Source: Neoconidiobolus thromboides FSU 785 (lineage: Eukaryota > Entomophthoromycota > Entomophthoromycetes > Entomophthorales > Neoconidiobolaceae). Taken from it: DNA of 64,000 nt. Numbering within the stretch: position 1 is the first letter of the stretch; each line of letters begins with the position of its first letter. Shown here one piece after another: positions 24,372 to 36,019 of the stretch. The stretch spans positions 51,523 to 115,522 of the forward strand of contig MU626314.1 in the NCBI GenBank assembly GCA_025603075.1, written 5' to 3'. The position numbers were made by a program, and so were the translations under genes. The notes beneath the pieces were generated by a model. That model had not been told where the DNA came from. It was given only the letters and a program-made list of their open reading frames with translations, and did no database searches.

Positions 24372-24781
24372 ATGCCCGAAACAACTTATGCGATTACTGA
24401 AAACAATAAAAATGGCAATAAGTTAAGATGTATAGAACCAAGTTGCAACAGTTTAATACTACGAAAAAACAAAGCGGAATTAGTAGACAACGTTGAGCTA
24501 CCAGAGGTTAGTTTAGTTTCCTAGAATAAAATCAAATCACAAGTATACTATACTGACTACAGCTAAACTCTATTATTTAGGATTATCCAGAAAAATCAAG
24601 TACAGAATGTTGGAAAATAGCGGATGTATTTGATTTTGATAACATCTCCTACTCGAAACTTTATAAAGACAAGCTTAAGTTTTTAGCTTGTGCTGACTGT
24701 GAGAAAGGACCTTTAGGATACCAGATTGTAGGTGAAAAGCATAGCTATCTATTTACAAATAAAGTAAAATATGACGAATAG
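24372..24781 (+). CDS. Mss4/Dss4 (RABIF) family Rab-binding protein
   Basis: Small zinc-binding protein of the Mss4/Dss4 family, which binds nucleotide-free secretory Rab GTPases (Sec4 and others). Two exons (24372-24506, 24581-24781) total 336 nt, 111 residues, near the family size of 120-140. The first zinc-binding pair lies in LRCIEPSCNSLILR. After the intron WKIADVFDFDNISYSK matches the Mss4 'W.V.DMF.FENVGF' block. The second pair is in KFLACADCEKGPLGYQ. The Met at 24372 is preferred over the longer open frame from 24207, because upstream codons show no family similarity and include part of the spacer. The 3' end faces the PRXL2 gene, 103 nt away. Confidence 0.88.
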
Positions 24782-24884
24782 AATTGTTTAAACTTATAAA
24801 GCCTTCGTTTTTAATTTTAATTATTATATTTTATATTTATTTAAGTGACAAAAAAGAGCAGTAAAACCAAAGCTGCATAAACGC

Positions 24885-26155
24885 TTAATCATAAACAGAT
24901 AATTCGTCGAATGAATCATACTCTGTATCACCATCCGAATCTTCAGTGTATTCAGATTTATTGAAGTTTAAGCTTGAAAGGTCTGTCACCGAGGCAATCG
25001 AGCTGATATCCGAGCCCGAATTTTTCGTTTGCTTTGTTTGGCTTGTTTTTGCACTTTTCATTGTATTTCCTGATCTTAATGAACTTGTTTCCGAACCTGG
25101 TTGTGACTTTGATAGTACTGACTCTTGATAGAAGATACACTCCTCTGGTGCCATCTAGTAAAAACGTTAGTATTGATTTAAAATGTTTAATAGAACTGAT
25201 TACATCTTCAACATTATCTGGGTTTCCCCCACATGCTTTAAACACAGACTTGATTGACGGGAAAATGGCCGCTCCCTATGTCTTATTAGTATTATGTCAA
25301 ATTAACTATACGTTTATCTACCGTTTGTTTATACTCGTACAGCAGTCCCTTTTCTCCAGCCCCAACTACGTATGTCCCACCTAATTGACTATTGTTTGTT
25401 TAATATATGTATATATTTATTAATGAATTAAGCGATTACAATCCATCTCCGTTCTAAATAAAGGTAAGTAAAAGCACTAAAAAAGTTATAAAAGGCTTAC
25501 AAAATCACCACTGATACCCAATTTAAGGGCGGCAGAAACAGCAGCTCCTGTTAATGATATTAATATTTTAAAAAAGAGTGTAATGATAGTCATACTTGAT
25601 GCAGAAGTGAGCAAATCGGATAGACCAACAAGGATAGACATTTTGGTTAAGCCCAATGCTTTATGTACAGTTTTATCTGTGTCTAAAAACAACTCCCATT
25701 CCCAATATTTACCATCTATAAATTCCTAATGTAGTCTGTAAATAATTAATCTTATCCACCATATGGCTTAATTTACCTGAAGTCCAACTTCTTCAAATCC
25801 AATGCCTATTAATCTTACACCAAGTTTATCTAATGGAATCCGTTAATTGTTTATCTACTAGAAAACACTTCCAACACTTACCAAACTCTGGTTTTAAATT
25901 TGAGAGCAATCTGGACTCATAACTAAACATGGATTTTTAATAAGCATTTAATATTCAACATACAATTAAAAATTACCGACACAATGGACAGCCAAATCTA
26001 CGCAATACTTTAAGGATCACAGTATTATTCTTCCATAGATCGGTGATCAGAATACTGTCTCCAGTTAATGCTTGGACTTTAATACCCTGTAAGAATACTG
26101 GCTTCTTTTTTTGAAATGGTTTAAAGTTGGTGATCTTTTTAAGTAAGGATGGCAT
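24885..26155 (-). CDS. peroxiredoxin-like PRXL2 (FAM213/AhpC-TSA) family protein
   Basis: Thioredoxin-fold protein of the PRXL2/FAM213 type, predicted antioxidant or redox protein. Exon 1 starts MPSLLKKITNFKPFQKKKPV and contains WKNNTVILKVLRRFGCPLCR; the C-P-L-C pair is the expected redox site. Later exons give YESRLLSNLKPEF, LDKLGVRLIGIGFEEVGLQ, KYWEWELFLDTDKTVHKALG, GGTYVVGAGEKGLLYEYKQ and HACGGNPDN-type C-terminal features (KACGGNPDNVEDV). The last exon adds about 80 Ser/Thr/Glu-rich residues ending in SVYD, an extension not usual for the family. The product is split by at least five short introns. Family call good; substrate unknown. Confidence 0.85.
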
Positions 26156-27583
26156 TACTTCGATATTATAAGTAATTAGTTTTTTTGAGTCTAATATTTG
26201 GATATCTTAATATATGTATGTATATGAATGTATAATAATATGCGTATAATGTAATAATTATAGTTAATTTAAAAGGGGAAAATGAGTTGTAGTATTTTTA
26301 ATTTTATATCTTAGTCAATATTCATTCTTGACTTTATTTCTTACCTCCTTACCCCTTAATCAGCTTAATCTTTTATTTTACATAATCTGGGGAGAATTGT
26401 AGGCTTATTTAATAGGGGATTTTTGAACTCTTTAGGGAAGCTAACTTAAATTTCCTTATAATTTTTTATTAAATTCCCCACTATCAATCATGTTTTTACA
26501 TTATGGCAATGCTAAAACTGATTTACGTTCAAATTCGGAAGGCAGATTTTTTAAAACGAGCTTTGTAGTTGCTTAAGTTTTGACGTTTAGACTCCTATAT
26601 ACTAATTAATGAATTATGCTGCACATCTAATCCTAGTGTATGAAGTAACATTAAATATTATATTTTTATATTACTAATATATTTTTTTAAGAAATCTAAT
26701 TTTTAATATTTATCCTTATACAATAAATTAAACTAAATTTATGTTGATTTATATAAGCATGTAAAACATGAGTAAAATCTAAGAATAAAGTCATTAAAGC
26801 ACATTTTATTAAAATTTCTATAAAGTTTAAATAGTGATAAGGTCATAATATTAATAAAATAAACTAACTATAAGTTTATAATCCTTGCTAGTATATATTA
26901 ATGGCAAATTTATATTCAGTCTTAAATAAAAACTAAATAGTACTTAAATATAGTATAATTTTTAAATAGTCTGAATTCGTAAAAAAGAAAGAAAAGGATA
27001 GAGAATTTAAGAATTCAACTAGGAGACTAATTTTTTTCAAAAACAAAGTTTATTTATTTTGTAAAAGAATAAAATATGGGGATGTTTTTTTTGGTTTCAC
27101 TACTTTTTCCATCTTTTAAGCGCTATTTGAGTGGAAAAATTGTTAGTAAAATCCTTAAATACAAAAATATATCCCTATATATTAATGTTACTAAACATAT
27201 TTATGACTAATATGGCATTTCTAGTCCAAAGTTAATATTTGGTTATCAACTTTCAGAATTATTTTCAACTTTTACCAGATCAAAACTTTCTTACAAGAAT
27301 TGTATAAATATTTAATAAGAACTTAGCAACAAAATTTTCAAAAACTGGCAGCTGTAAGAAACTTGCTGACTTTGAACTGAAATGCCCTTCTACTATAAGC
27401 TTCGCTTCCACTTCCCACTTAAGAAGTTTCTTTTCCAAACTTAATTTCCTTAGAATTACATCATAATTTGCATCAAAATTTAATTGATATTTAAACTTAA
27501 ACACAAAAATGGCTTCATATTTTAACTATATCATATTTTTCATTTTCAAACTTTAAACACATAAATTATCACTTTCAACAATA
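26156..27583. other. intergenic with one MITE
   Basis: AT-rich spacer between the divergent PRXL2 and BRI3-like genes. It contains the repeat at 27074-27180. The minus-strand open frame at 27280-27504 lacks an ATG and was not called. Confidence 0.5.
27074..27180 (+). mobile_element. MITE-like foldback element
   Basis: Best reference copy: starts atatggggatgt and ends atatccctatat, with core aagcgctatttgagtggaaa. Left and right halves pair around agcgct. Flanks read TA on both sides of TGGGGATG...ATCCCTA. Confidence 0.85.
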
Positions 27584-27832
27584 ATGAGCTACCCCGGCGC
27601 AAGTAATAAATACAACAACCCCGCACAAGTATCTACCAATGCTTATGGGCAACCTATTATTGACCCATTGGCCTATCAGTACGGTCCTTGTCCCACTGGT
27701 GGATTACATGATATCCGATATCATTATAAAACATATCAACTACTATTAGCGTTTCTCATACTTCCAGTGTTTTGTTTTAAATCAAAGAATATTGTTTGTA
27801 AAAAATGTAATAAGGTATTAGGATCAACTTAA
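27584..27832 (+). CDS. brain protein I3 (BRI3)-like small membrane protein
   Basis: 82-residue single-exon protein. The N-terminal half is Asn/Tyr/Pro-rich (MSYPGASNKYNN). CPTGGLHDIRYHY is the hallmark of the BRI3/LITAF-like small proteins. One hydrophobic segment (LLLAFLILPVFCF) follows, then a C-terminal CKKCNKVLG with a CxxC pair. In animals BRI3 is a lysosomal/membrane protein; the fungal role is unknown. The pattern CP-GG-HD, hydrophobic span, CxxC supports the assignment. Confidence 0.75.
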   Translation: MSYPGASNKYNNPAQVSTNAYGQPIIDPLAYQYGPCPTGGLHDIRYHYKTYQLLLAFLILPVFCFKSKNIVCKKCNKVLGST

Positions 27833-28071
27833 TTCAATGTATAGGCTCATTATTAGTATAAAGTATTTGCGTATCGGAATTAACAGTTTAAATTCTAAAT
27901 GAATCAAGTTAGCATATTCAATATTTAATAAAGCTGTATAAGAAATTGGGTTGTTTAGATTTGTGTATATTAAATTTTTTAAGTAATAAAATTAATAAAA
28001 CACTTTAATATAAATAGTCGCTGTTTATTTTAACATACTTTCTATTATTAATTTTTATTAAAGACAACATA

Positions 28072-29898
28072 TTAATCTCCCTTATTTCTAACTTTAGAAA
28101 GGGTGAACAAGCACATAGCAAGGAAATTAGTACCAAACAAAATCCAACAAGCAGCTCTCATTGTATAATGAGACTGTCCAATGACGGGGACTTTTTCTTC
28201 TAAAGTGGCCATCACCGTAATCAACAAGATACCAAACAGTTGAGCAATACTATTTAAAAGTCCAGTGATAGTGTTTTCATCGTGACGGGAATATAAAATA
28301 CTACCATATTGAAACATAATAGGCATTAAGGCAGCTGAAGACATACCATATAATAAACTAAAAAATTAATCAGTTGTTGAAATAAATAAATAAAATATTA
28401 AAGCTACCTTCCTACATATAATACGGGGTAGATTTGGTATTCTAAAGAAAGGTTGATGGCAAGTAAAGATACGACAGTCAATACAAATAGGGTAAGGGAA
28501 ACCGTGAAGTAATGAGGGATACGATCAAGGAAGTAACAGGCAACTACAGAGGTAATGATACCAGCTATTAACATCCAGAAACCGAGCCAGCCTACTTGTG
28601 ACTATAAAATGGAATTAGTATCATAAATGTTAAATAAAAAAAATAATACTTCATCTGTATCTAAAAACACAGGTAGGACAATAATAGATATTAAAGTTTG
28701 TACGGCATATTGTACACCAATAAATAAACCATAGCTCAAAGAAAAACATTGAAAGGTAAAAGTGGTCAATAACTCCTTAATACTTGTTATTAAAGATTTG
28801 GCCGTTGGTTCAGTAAAGGTTTGATTACTAACAGTATTAAATATAAATATAAAACAATAAATTGCTAAATGAATTACTTTGATCTATAGCTTGGAGCAAG
28901 AGGCATTAGAACTATGATGGCCAACAATAAAACAGAAAATGCAATCGACTAAAACATTCAATAAATATATTTAGTAATAATCAAATAAAACTTACTTGGC
29001 CTAATAGGTAATAAGGAATTGAGTCAGTTATGTTCTCTGGATCAACGGAAGCAGGGGTTAATAAAAACCTATCCAAAAATAAGTAAAGCTAAAAATAAGT
29101 TAATGAATGCTTACCCAACTGCTGATCCAAACACATTAGAGGTAACACCGATGGAAATAGCCAAGTTTTGTTCGTTGCTTGGAAACCAAACTGAGGCAAG
29201 CTTAGGGGGCATACCTAATTGAATTTAGTAAAAAAGCAGCCTAGTATATAAAGTTACTTACCTAAAGTGAACACCTGGCAAAGAGAAGCCACAGCTTGAC
29301 CAATAAAATTAACTACAAAATTTTCGAATGCAAGGTATCTTATCCAGCATCCGAGTACATGTAAACCACAAGAAAAGATCAAAGCGAATTTTAATCCATA
29401 CCCAAAGCCAGAATTATCAGCTTTATTATACCTTTTATACTCCAAGCTAAGGAACAACTGTGAAAGATATAAAGCAGGTAACAAGAATGGTGGATAAGTA
29501 ATCATATAAATAGTGGACAAGAAATTAATATAATAAGTAGATTCCAAATGGTAGTATTTTGAGAAGGTATCAGCGGAAGGGGCATAGGTAATCCAAGCTA
29601 AAGCGCTTGAAAAAGTTACCATACTGAATAACAAGAGTACAAGCCATCTTCTTTTGTCTGCTTTTATTTCAACATTTTCTATCTCAGAGTTAATCTTGTT
29701 TAAGTCTTCTAACTCTAAAGGCTCTTCTATCCCTTTATTGGATAAAGTTGGTGTAATTAATGGGGAGTTTTCATTTTTTATCTTTTTGGTACCCACTTTG
29801 TCTTTTATGTCTAGATTACTGGAATCCGAGACGCTTTCTACATCTTCATTTTCAAGGTCTTTCCTATTTGTCCTCCTATAGCTTATTGTTTCTTCCAT
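28072..29898 (-). CDS. FLVCR-like major facilitator superfamily transporter
   Basis: Polytopic MFS membrane protein similar to the FLVCR1/2 group (in animals, heme/choline-related transport). A roughly 75-residue acidic cytosolic N-terminus precedes RRWLVLLLFSMVTFSSALAW and ITYAPSADTFSKYY; the W-x-YAP-x-A block is typical of FLVCR. GQAVASLCQVFTLGMPPKLA and SVWFPSNEQNLAISIGVTSN match the conserved family segment around transmembrane helix 4. Later exons give further spans and end in LSKVRNKGD. Exon 1 is 29262-29898; several introns of about 40-60 nt follow. Substrate cannot be inferred from sequence. Confidence 0.85.
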
Positions 29899-30040
29899 TT
29901 TAAATAGCTATTGGTATTGGTATATTTGGTAAGGCAGCTTTTTACAAAAGATAAAATATTTTTAAAGAGTTCGATATCTGCTTTTATAGACTAAAAATAA
30001 AATAGTCAATATAAGAATAAACTAGTACTTTGGCCAATTA

Positions 30041-30070
30041 AAAAAATCCATTCAAAGGAATGGATTTTTT
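30041..30070. repeat. perfect 13-bp hairpin, 4-nt loop
   Basis: aaaaaatccattc, loop aaag, gaatggatttttt: the arms are exact reverse complements. It lies about 143 nt upstream of the FLVCR-like ATG. It may be a promoter element or a chance palindrome. Confidence 0.7.
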
Positions 30071-30335
30071 TTGCATTCATATTTTAAAGGTGAAATTTAT
30101 GGGGGAAATATACTATATTTGGGAATATTTATACTTTTTAAAAGAGGTAGATTTTCAACCATAAAGATATTTTTATTAAAGTTTCTATAATGTGATTATT
30201 AAATATCTATTAATAAATGGTACTCTACTCAATGTATTTAAAAGGAGGTTTAACATTTGATTTTTTGTATATCATTTTATATGATTTATTATAATGACAC
30301 ATTTTAATAACTAGTCATTTTTATCAAAATCAATA

Positions 30336-30437
30336 AATGGGGAGTGTATTTTTTTGTTTAAGAATTTTACTAATAATTCTACACTCAAATAGTGCTTAAA
30401 AATGAAAAAAATGATGAAGCCAAAAAACATCTTCAAA
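30336..30437 (-). mobile_element. MITE-like foldback element, inverted, diverged
   Basis: Left aaatggggagtgt, then tttgtttaagaattttacta, core actcaaatagtgctta, right aaacatcttcaaat. Confidence 0.7.
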
Positions 30438-31176
30438 TTATCATGGTTTAATAATTTTAAATAAATTAAGCTTTTGTATATACAATTTTTGATATACATA
30501 TAAAACAATGATTGAAAACTAGATATAACCACTTTTTTCGCTAAAAAGAATGCTATTTCTTAGAATGTTAGAACAGTTCCTATATCAAAAGTCTAGAATA
30601 GAATTTTCGGCTTAGAAAACAATTTCGGAAATAATAAATTATTATTAGCAAGCTTTGAGGTTACTTATTTGTGTATTTGTTAAATAGCTATCTTGTTAAA
30701 AGTTATGCCTACTTAAGTTTATTTCATATTTGTAACAATTTGATGGCTGATTTTTATATTTCATTTACAAGGTTGTTAAATTCAACTAAGTTCATGAATA
30801 TTCAGAAATAGCAGATTAAATTAAAGAATAGATTCGCAATATTTCGATGATTTTATGTTATTAATTATTGTAATTTAATCGGTTGCTATATACATTATAT
30901 AAATTCCTCATTTGATTTGGTTTTGAAGGTTTGTAGCTTTATTTCACTAATCTAACTTCTACTATATAATACCACAACTAAAGCAAATATAAGAGTAAAA
31001 CTTAACACAAGGACATGTCTTTCCTTTTAAAGATTCTATTCTAACTTTTCCATCTGATAGTGCTTGAAAAATAGAAAAATAAATGAAACAGAAAAATCCC
31101 AAAAATTCTATAAACTTAAAAAGAGTTATTTTTTTATTAAAGATACAAATCAAATGCACTAATAATTTTTATTTAT

Positions 31177-33190
31177 CTATCGGGTGGTAACCTAAAAGAA
31201 TAATAAATATTAAAAATAATCCAATAAATGGCAAATCAACTTACAATATCATCAATCTTAAGGATCATACGGACAGCTTCAGTAGCAAGCTCAATAGCTG
31301 AAGTAGAAACCAAAAGAGGCTGGACAACATTTTCTTCTAAGATATTGGTGATCATGCCCTAATTAATTAAGTAAAGAGCGTTAAACTTCATTTATTAAAT
31401 TTACCTTTCTAACATTGATACCAGCAGTTTTTTCACCTTTAGCATGACGATTACGTAACTCAGTAACAATTTTAATTGAATCAAGACCTGCATTTTCAGC
31501 TAATGTAGCTGGGATGATTTCTAAGGCTTCTGCAAAAGCTTCAAAGCAATAAGCTTCCATACCCTTCATTGATTTAGCATATTGCATAATACGAAGAGAA
31601 GCTTCAACTTCAGGAGCACCACCACCAGCAATTAAAGCTCTAAATTAAAAGATTAAATTTACATTATATTAAATTTGTTATCATTACCTCTTTTTAACGA
31701 GACAACGGACAACACATAAAGCATCGTGAAGAGAACGTTCAGATTCATCTAAAACCAATTGATTGGCTCCGTGACAAATGACAGAAACTGTTTTGCCAGG
31801 GTTTCTGACTCCAGTAAATTTAACAACTTTTGAGCCCATGGAATCTACCTCTTCAACTAAGTCGGCGTAACCCAATTTATCTTCATTGAAAGATTCGATA
31901 TCAGCGATGGGTTTACAACCAGTACTCTTACATATGAATTCAACTTCGTCCCTTTCAATGTCTTTGATGACCATAATCTTTAATTTGGCCATAAAATGAA
32001 GAGAAAGTTCATTGACTGCATCACGAAGTATACTCTTTTGAATTAAAATAACATTAGCTCCACTCTTTTTAATCTTTTTACACATGTTTAATAAATATTG
32101 TCTTTCTTCTTTCAAAATTTTATCCATTTGGCGGTAATCATTTACAATAATTTGATTTTCCATCTAGAGTGAATTAAGCAAATATTATAATACAATTGAA
32201 AGTTTGGACTTACATCTGGTTTAGGTGCAGATAATTGGAATTGAATTAAAGCAATCTTTGCTTTTTCGATGCGACTTGGTCCACCAGCAGAGCGAATGGC
32301 ATTTTGTGTTAATGCAAGCCCGGATAGTAATTCAGTATCATCAATAGTACCACCTACCTTTTTAACTAAACGGATATCTCTTAAATCAACAGAATGATCA
32401 ACAGAAGGATCTATAACTCTTAAAATAGAGTCTACAGCAATTGGGGCAAGTAAAGAAGAGTATTGAGAAACGATCTAAAATAAAATAAAAAAATGAATCC
32501 ATTATTGAAGACTCATTTACCTTAGAATTCAAAGAAGTACTAGCACTTTTCAATAATAAATCTCTGTTTGAGAGATCGATAGGGGTGGCCATATCGGATA
32601 AAAACTCGGAAGCTTTGGCAGCTGCATTTGAAAATGACTCAGCAATAACAGTTGGGTGAATGCCTATTTAATCTCATCAACATTAATCCCATAATATTTT
32701 TAAATTAGTTTTACCTTTATTAAGTAATTTTTCAGCAGCAGCCAATAAGCTACCAGCTAAAACAACGACGGAAGTGGTGCCATCTCCAGCCTCAACATCT
32801 TGAGCTGCTGATAAGTCCACTAACTAAAAATTAGCTTAGTGATTGAAATTTTAAAATAAGTACCATCTTTGCTGCTGGGTGCATTACGGCCATATGCTTT
32901 AAGATAGTGGCACCGTCATTTGTAATAAGCACTTCCCCAGAACTAGTTTTAATCTTTTTTATATTTTTAGTTTTGTATATATTGGTTTTTTAAATCATTT
33001 ACCATTTTGTCCATACCTTTTGGACCTAAACTGGTACGAATGGCATCGCTAACGGCTGTACAAATTATTACATGGCATTAGTCTATAAGAGGATATATTT
33101 ACCTTTGGCGGAAATAATGTTAGATAATCTAACTTCAACAGGTTTGCTTTTATCTTGAAATGCACGGGTTGTTTGTACTTTAGCGCTCAT
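31177..33190 (-). CDS. CCT4: T-complex protein 1 subunit delta (CCT4)
   Basis: Delta subunit of the cytosolic CCT/TRiC chaperonin, which folds actin, tubulin and WD40 proteins. It starts [20 protein letters not shown]. The following family motifs are visible: [37 protein letters not shown] (ATP site), [48 protein letters not shown] and [40 protein letters not shown] and [12 protein letters not shown] match the delta subunit rather than other CCT paralogues. The C-terminus is KIDDI|VTTR, where the last 15 nt including TAG (31177-31191) form a separate exon after an intron of about 50 nt. Size is near the usual 530-540 residues. Confidence 0.95.
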
Positions 33191-35157
33191 CCTTTTCAAT
33201 CAATTTAACAAAGCTTACAAAAATTTCAAATTGTTGTCAAGTTCGATGCTTAGCTTTGATTGGTGTTTAAAGTTGATTCTATGGGATGTTTTAATTGGTA
33301 ATTTTTATTATGAAAAAAATAACAATAGAGTTTGAAATAGTTCAACATGAAGTTTTAAAATAGACTTCATATTAATAATATTAAAATCAAGCTAAAAATT
33401 TAACTGAAGTTGGCCTATAAGTGTGTGGTGTGAAATAATGAAGGATTTGGCTTGTATATGTATTATCGTATAAACTGCAAATATTCATTATAGTAGCTCA
33501 CTTTTATTTAATCTCTGAGCAAGTGCGCTTAGGTGTCACACCTACTAGCTTATATATGAATGATAGTTATTATTTTTATGCTTTGAAAGTTCCTAGTCCA
33601 GTTTAAATATGGCATCAGTACATATTATATTTTATAAATGTACGTTTTAAATAAAAATGTAGATTTGTTGGTATAAAGTGCTTTATTGTATTTATAGTAG
33701 TTTGTCTAATAGTTTGATTTTAAGAACCAAAATTAAAACTATCATAAAAGGATTAGGATAGAAATATAAAACCAATGCAACTATTATAATACTAGGGTAA
33801 ATATTATGCTGATTCAATCCAATATACTATTATGTACTTTTACTTTTTAAAATTTATGAGAGCTTTATATAGCTTTATAAAAATAAACCAAAAGAAATTC
33901 AGTGAAAATAATAAAATAGTAATTAAACATACATATAAACTTTTTATTATGAAAACTTAAGAGTATCTACATTAAACAGATATATTCAAGGAGTTACCAC
34001 AGTAATAGTTATAAACAACATTTTATTATAATAATTTATAAAGCTTTTTAATTAAAGTTCATCATATACATAACATACGTAAGGTGCGTTTTTATAGGGA
34101 AACAGCACTTATCTAGTATTTAATATTATACATCATAATAAAGTGATAATATCCTAAAAATAAATTTCCAAATCTTTGTAAGATATTTTGACATAATCTT
34201 CCCAATCTTTTATGATTAATATGGATATTTTGTTTTAAGATTTGGATTAAAGCAGTAGGCAGCAATAAGCACATTAAAATATGATATCAATGTTAATTGA
34301 AACTTGATGAAGCAGCAATTTATCAAAAACCGTACTAATGTCATCTTCTTTTGTAATTTTTCTGCATAGATTCACTTGTAATATTAGCAATTACTTCAAT
34401 GTTACAACTTTTGTGTGAAATTATTATCCTTTGATCACTTTGATTTATATACCTTAAACTGTGGAAACAAAGTGGGGATAGTTTATGACCATACTCTATT
34501 AATATTAAAGAGAAAGCTAACCCCTCTCAGAACTATAATACAATCGAGTTTTACATAATTCATCAAAATCTAGTCTCCTTTATAAACTTATAGGTTTACT
34601 AATCTGTTCATTTATCTTATATTTACGTCTTATAATAAGAATTAAAAGTCACTACCTTTATTTTTCCTATAACCTGAGACATCGTTTTTCTAAATAGTTT
34701 CAAAAAATTCTCATATTTATATATATTGAAATTGAAATAATCGCTCCTATCAAGGTTGTTCATTCTTTTTACATTCCAAAAAATAAATTCGCATCTACAT
34801 AACATTTCGATTTAAACTGTAATTTTTATACTTCATTTCATACTATTTTCGAATAGTTTACAATCTAATTCCATTTAATATCCATCCATAATCCATCTGT
34901 TGATCTTACTAAATTCTACAACATCAATCTTTGACGGATTATAAAACATCTCCACTATTCACATTGCGAAATTACTGTATAACTGAAATACATGAATAAT
35001 ATAAAAAAACATATAAATATGTCAAAAATGCTTTGTGATTTTCTTTATATAAATATAAAGAAGGTTCGTAGCGGTCGCACCTTTTATGAAAAACAAAATA
35101 AAAATTTTAAACCAAACTATTTTTTATTGTTAGTTAAATTATTTAAAGCCTAACACT
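33191..35157. other. intergenic, nothing recognised
   Basis: Almost 2 kb of AT-rich DNA between the CCT4 start and the eL22 stop. No tRNA, no repeat copy and no convincing ORF on either strand. It includes the CCT4 promoter. Confidence 0.55.
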
Positions 35158-35523
35158 TTATTCTTCTTCTTCCTCATCACCGAGGTTATTATCAACGTTA
35201 TAATAACGTAATTTGTAGGTAGCCTTGTTAGTAGCAACAACACGGACCCAATCTCTGATGCTGTGTTTCTTTAAATACTTCTTGGTTAAATATTTGAAGT
35301 AACGTTTAGCGAATGGAACTTTGGAGGTAACAGTAAGCTTGTTATCAGTGGAACGAGAGATCTTGACATTGCTACCGAGGTTGTTGGTACGACCAGCAAC
35401 CTTGACGCGATCGTGTAAGAATTTTTCGAAAGCGGCAGCATCAAAGATACCATCTTTAGCTGGGGTAGAGCAATCAATAACGAATTTGCTGTTAGTAGGC
35501 TTAGCAACCTTGGCGGCAGACAT
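35158..35523 (-). CDS. RPL22: 60S ribosomal protein eL22
   Basis: 121-residue ribosomal protein of the large subunit. The body FVIDCSTPAKDGIFDAAAFE, FLHDRVKVAGRTNNLG, VPFAKRYFKYLTKKYLKKH and IRDWVRVVATNKATYKLRYY is diagnostic. It ends in a Glu-rich tail (GDEEEEE), as usual. It is intronless, unlike most neighbours, and its codon use is less AT-skewed, as expected for a highly expressed gene. The start ATG is followed by SAAKVAKPTNSK. Confidence 0.97.
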   Translation of the reverse strand: MSAAKVAKPTNSKFVIDCSTPAKDGIFDAAAFEKFLHDRVKVAGRTNNLGSNVKISRSTDNKLTVTSKVPFAKRYFKYLTKKYLKKHSIRDWVRVVATNKATYKLRYYNVDNNLGDEEEEE

Positions 35524-36019
35524 TTTTATGAATGTGAAAGAAGGTGAACCTAAATGGGGATTGATTCTTTTAATGTATCTGTTGGTTTTTTATAAACCCT
35601 TAAAAAATTTTAATTGGTTGAATTCATAAATTTTGCATTTGTGCTGCAAAAATCAATAAGGGATTTATCGAACTTTAGTTAGTTGATGATAAATAACATT
35701 TGAAAGAAGCAACTTTTTTGGGAAATAATAATTAGTACATAAATTCAATTCTGGTCATTCAAATAAATAATCCAGTGATAAAACATTAAGATATGGGACT
35801 GTAATTTAAAAGCAAACAACTTCCTGAAATTACAATATAGCTTTTTTATAAATAGTGATAATATGATATTAGTGAAGAGTAATCTATTTGTTATTTAAAC
35901 ATATGATTTCAACATCAAAGCAACTGCGAACACGTTCAAAAAATAAACATTAAGTTGTGCACAAGAAAAAAATATGCAAATATTCTTTAGTAAACTAGAT
36001 AATTAAAAATTAGTTTACC
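35524..36019. other. divergent promoter region, eL22 / Spp2
   Basis: Intergenic stretch between the starts of eL22 (-) and Spp2 (+). No defined element identified. Confidence 0.5.

Larger units (their letters stand above)
29899..31176. other. intergenic with hairpin and one MITE
   Basis: Spacer between the FLVCR-like start and the CCT4 stop. It contains a perfect hairpin (30041-30070) and an inverted repeat copy (30336-30437). No coding gene seen; the small frame at 30962-31159 is not convincing. Confidence 0.5.

Noticed and set aside
27280-27504. 74-codon minus-strand ORF head-to-head with the BRI3-like gene
   Set aside because: It has no ATG (the frame begins with GTG) and an in-frame stop lies just upstream. 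No family resemblance.
31010-31100. Possible further foldback copy (aaggacatgtctttcc ... tgaaacagaaaaatccc)
   Set aside because: Only scattered similarity; the ends and the agcgct core are missing.
35286-35629. ORFs overlapping eL22 in other frames and strand
   Set aside because: Shadows of a highly conserved ribosomal protein gene.
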